DNA of 64,000 bases from Paractinoplanes tereljensis (GTDB lineage: Bacteria; Actinomycetota; Actinomycetes; Mycobacteriales; Micromonosporaceae). Below the pieces are notes generated by a model. That model searched no databases. It was not told the origin of the DNA and saw nothing but the letters and a program-made list of their open reading frames with translations. Positions 61,658 through 64,000 of the stretch are shown piece by piece. The stretch's first letter is position 1. Each line of letters starts with the position of its first letter. The DNA is taken from contig NZ_BOMY01000050.1 in NCBI RefSeq assembly GCF_016862435.1, positions 1 to 64,000 of the forward strand. Reading direction: 5' to 3'. The translations under genes and the position numbers were made by a program.

Positions 61658-62698
61658 ATGACCCCGGACTGCTCGATCATCGTTCGTTCCCCCGCCGAAG
61701 CCGTCGCCTTCACCCCCTATGTCCTCGGCTTCCATCCGACCGACAGCCTCGTCGTGCTCGGCCTCGCCGGAAAACTCGTGGTCGTGGGCGTGCGCTACGA
61801 CCTGCCACCGCCGGCTGCGGTCTTCGACGAGGTCGCGCAGATGATCGCGCAGCAGGGGGCACCCGAGGTCGTGGTTCTCGGCTACGGGCCACCACGGCTG
61901 GTGACGTCGGCGGTGCTGGGCCTGGTGGCCGCGCTCGCGCCGGTGGGCGTGCGGGTGCGCGAGGCGCTGCGGGTCACCGACGGGCGCTGGTGGTCCTACT
62001 CGTGCTCCGACCAGACGTGCTGCCCCGCCGAGGGCACACCGTGCCGGGCCGACCTCGCCGCGGAGGCGGTCTATCGCGGGATGGTGGCGCTGCCCGACCG
62101 CAAGGCGCTGGTGGCTCAGGTGGCGCCGGCCACCGGCCCGATCCGGCGGGAGATGGCGGCGGCCACCGAGCGTGCGCGGGCCCGGTTCGCCGATCTGACC
62201 GGTGAGGACCTTGAGGCCGGCCGGGGCGGGCAACTGATCCGCAAGGCCGGCCGGCAGGCAGTCCGGGAGGCGGAACGGGCCACGCGGGCCGGCGGCATGC
62301 CGTCGCACGGCGGCATCGCCTGGCTCGGGGTCCTGCTGGTGCGACCGGTGGTGCTCGACTACGCGCTGGACCGATGCGGCCCGGATGACTGGCGGGAGCG
62401 GCTGTGGGGTGAGGTGATGCGCCTCGTCGAGCCGGAATTCGTGCCGGGGCCGGCCTGCCTGCTCGCCTTCGCGGCGTGGCAGTCGGGCAACGGAGCACTG
62501 GCTCGGGTGGCCATCGACCGAGCACTCAAACAGGAGCCGGCGCATCGCATGGCCGGCATGCTCGACCGCCTGCTGGGCCTGGGCATCGCGCCACATGCCC
62601 TGGTGGAACTGCGATCACCGGTGCGGGCGAGCCAAGGGCGGAGGAGACCCGGCAGCGATCGGCAGGCCCGCCGCAGCACCCGCCGCCGGTCGGTGTGA
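61658..62698 (+). CDS. DUF4192 family protein
   Basis: A 346-residue protein starting MTPDCSIIVRSPAEAVAFTP, with the family hallmark YVLGFHPTDSLVVLGL. The middle contains VLGYGPPRLVTSAVLGLV and a Cys-rich loop (SYSCSDQTCCPAEGTPCRAD) that may bind metal. The C-terminus is basic and Arg/Ser-rich. The family is common in actinobacteria and has no known function. No ribosome-binding site precedes this ATG; an earlier in-frame ATG at 61616 is possible but adds only non-conserved residues. Confidence 0.82.
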   Translation: MTPDCSIIVRSPAEAVAFTPYVLGFHPTDSLVVLGLAGKLVVVGVRYDLPPPAAVFDEVAQMIAQQGAPEVVVLGYGPPRLVTSAVLGLVAALAPVGVRVREALRVTDGRWWSYSCSDQTCCPAEGTPCRADLAAEAVYRGMVALPDRKALVAQVAPATGPIRREMAAATERARARFADLTGEDLEAGRGGQLIRKAGRQAVREAERATRAGGMPSHGGIAWLGVLLVRPVVLDYALDRCGPDDWRERLWGEVMRLVEPEFVPGPACLLAFAAWQSGNGALARVAIDRALKQEPAHRMAGMLDRLLGLGIAPHALVELRSPVRASQGRRRPGSDRQARRSTRRRSV

Positions 62699-62731
62699 TC
62701 GGGGCATCCGGCCGGGCGCGACCAGGGGCGT

Positions 62732-63559
62732 TCAGATGGTTACGCGCTGGGGCGAGGCGTAGACGTTCATGGTCGATCCGCGAAGGAAGCCGACGAGCGT
62801 CATGCCGGCCTTGTCGGCCAGCTCCGCAGCCAGCGTGCTGGGTGCCGACACGGCCGCGAGAAGCGGAATGCCGGCCATCCACGCCTTCTGGGTGAGCTCG
62901 AAACTGGCCCGGCCGGACACCAGCAGGACGTGCCCGGTGAGCGGCAACCGGCCCTCCCGCAGTGCCCAGCCGATCACCTTGTCGACCGCGTTGTGCCGGC
63001 CCACGTCCTCGCGCAGCACCAGGAGTTCGCCGTCCGCGGTGAACAGGCCGGCCGCGTGCAGGCCGCCGGTGCGGTCGAAGGTGCGCTGCGCGGCGCGAAG
63101 CCGGTCGGGCAGCGCGGCCAGCGTGCGGGCCGGCACCGTCCCGAGGTCGGTGGACACGTCGAACCGCGACCTGGTCCGCACGGCATCGATGCTGGCTTTC
63201 CCGCACACCCCGCAGGAACTGGTTGTGTAGAAGTTCCGGGTCGGGTCGGTGACCGGCGGCGGCACGTCGGCGCCGAGCACCACGTCGACCACGTTGTACG
63301 TGTTCGGGGTGTCGGTGCCCGCACACAGCTGGGCGGTGACCACGTCGCCGGCCGAGCCGATGATGCCCTCGGTGAGGAGGAACCCCATGGCGAGATCGAT
63401 GTCCTGCCCGGGGGTGCGCATGGTGACCGCGAGCGGCCGCTTGCGCACCCGGATCTCCAGCGGTTCCTCGGCTGCGAGCTCGTCGGGGCCGCGGCGGGGA
63501 GCGCCCGTCGCGTCCAAGTTGATCTTCAGAACCGGTCGCCGGACCGACGTACGCGCCAT
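62732..63559 (-). CDS. fdhD: formate dehydrogenase accessory sulfurtransferase FdhD
   Basis: A 275-residue FdhD. The sulfur-transferring loop TTSSCGVCGKASIDAV has both catalytic cysteines, and the Moco-binding segment REDVGRHNAVDKVIG is intact. FdhD passes sulfur from a cysteine desulfurase to the molybdenum cofactor, which activates formate dehydrogenase. It is divergent from mobA, so the two belong to the cofactor-maturation group. No formate dehydrogenase gene is in view. Confidence 0.95.
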   Translation of the reverse strand: MARTSVRRPVLKINLDATGAPRRGPDELAAEEPLEIRVRKRPLAVTMRTPGQDIDLAMGFLLTEGIIGSAGDVVTAQLCAGTDTPNTYNVVDVVLGADVPPPVTDPTRNFYTTSSCGVCGKASIDAVRTRSRFDVSTDLGTVPARTLAALPDRLRAAQRTFDRTGGLHAAGLFTADGELLVLREDVGRHNAVDKVIGWALREGRLPLTGHVLLVSGRASFELTQKAWMAGIPLLAAVSAPSTLAAELADKAGMTLVGFLRGSTMNVYASPQRVTI

Positions 63560-63656
63560 CCGCCGAGCCTATGCCGGAAACGCTGGAAGGCCCGAGACCG
63601 ATAGTGATCCACGTCCGCGAAGTGAGCGCGCGGTCACGCTCGACACGCGCTCGGGA

Positions 63657-63662
63657 TACGGT
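63657..63662 (+). promoter_or_regulatory. leaderless -10 box of mobA
   Basis: TACGGT (TANNNT) ends six bases before the GTG at 63669. No Shine-Dalgarno sequence is present. Confidence 0.5.
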
Positions 63663-63668
63663 ACGTAC

Positions 63669-64000
63669 GTGGGAGGGTTTGCGGCGGTGGTGCTGGCCGG
63701 TGGTGCGGCTCGGCGGATGGGTGGCGCGGACAAGCCGACGCTTCCCGTCGGTGGTCAGTCCATGCTGACCCGTGTCCTGGCTGCGGTGCACGACGCCGAT
63801 CCGAGGATCGTGGTCGGCCCGGTGCCGCCCGACCTGCCCGTGCCCGTGCATTCCACCCGGGAGCAACCGCTCGGCGGCGGCCCGGTCGCGGCCACCGCGG
63901 CCGGTCTCGCGCTGGTGCCCGACGACATCACATACACCGCGTTGCTCGCCGCCGACCTGCCGCTGCTGACCGGCGAGGCGATCGACGTCCTGCGGCTGAC
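63669..64000 (+). CDS. mobA: molybdenum cofactor guanylyltransferase MobA (partial, cut by window end)
   Basis: The frame starts at GTG (VGGFAAVVLAGGAARRMGGA) and runs off the window after about 110 codons. The nucleotide-binding signature LAGGAARRMGGADKP and the metal-site segment ALLAADLPLLTGEA are typical of MobA. It attaches GMP to molybdopterin to form the dinucleotide cofactor used by formate dehydrogenase and nitrate reductase type enzymes. Divergent from fdhD. Confidence 0.88.
   Translation, partial: MGGFAAVVLAGGAARRMGGADKPTLPVGGQSMLTRVLAAVHDADPRIVVGPVPPDLPVPVHSTREQPLGGGPVAATAAGLALVPDDITYTALLAADLPLLTGEAIDVLRL

Overview
This 64 kb window is very GC-rich chromosomal DNA from an actinomycete, most probably a member of the Micromonosporaceae (Actinoplanes-like). 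Many genes start with GTG, and the gene order copies two blocks known from the origin region of Mycobacterium tuberculosis (Mtb). The first block (about 1.9-15.3 kb) holds a GNAT gene, cwlM, trxA, trxB, an anti-sigma gene, sigM, a MurJ/MviN locus and the CCA-adding enzyme. The second (16.5-37 kb) holds ino1, padR, a DUF5318 gene, a class A penicillin-binding protein (PBP), rpsF-ssb-rpsR-rplI and dnaB. In Mtb these blocks lie on opposite sides of oriC; here they are joined. The family assignment is inference, the gene order is what the sequence shows.

Layout. 1-1.07 kb is a degenerate GC-rich tandem-repeat tract without a supportable gene. 1.07-5.1 kb: methyltransferase, Ddl-like ATP-grasp ligase, aminotransferase, GNAT. 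5.1-13.8 kb: leftward cell-wall, redox and sigma-factor cluster, with the MviN pseudokinase as a separate gene. 13.9-16.4 kb: cca, ogt, a secreted peptidoglycan-binding protein. 16.5-27.9 kb: padR-ino1 with a near-ideal PadR operator, DUF5318, the PBP, GT-C type membrane proteins, endonuclease IV and a secreted, membrane-anchored protein. 28.1-29.9 kb: the S6-SSB-S18-L9 operon behind a structured leader. 29.9-35.3 kb: one gene for a 1775-residue repeat-rich disordered protein with a C-terminal membrane domain. 35.3-37.0 kb: a cluster of DnaA-box-like words, then dnaB.

37.0-40.9 kb is an accessory island: a WXG100-like protein coupled to a large toxin with a papain-fold glutamine-deamidase domain, and a divergent gene combining an immunity-like domain, a deaminase domain and a SUKH-like domain. 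41-45 kb has a zinc-ribbon protein, a GT87 protein and a membrane GGDEF-EAL protein. Molybdenum-cofactor genes come in three groups: moaC-mog-moeA-moaE (45.7-48.4 kb), moaA-moaD (57.8-59.1 kb) and fdhD/mobA (62.7-64 kb, mobA cut by the window end). Between them lie a GT87 protein, a DoxX protein, an AAA+ ATPase with a striking CTAG-rich operator, an LppU-like protein, a prepilin peptidase, an EndoQ-UvrD fusion helicase, a metallophosphoesterase, a methyltransferase, a fructosamine kinase, a GNAT and a DUF4192 protein. A near-perfect parS site lies inside moaA, which fits an origin-proximal position.

Regulatory sites recur. Several genes (sigM, DUF5318, moaC, moeA, the AAA+ gene, mobA, and a short ORF ahead of moaA) have a TANNNT box 6-7 bases before the start codon and no Shine-Dalgarno sequence, which is the layout of leaderless transcripts. 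No tRNA, rRNA, insertion sequence or CRISPR array was seen.
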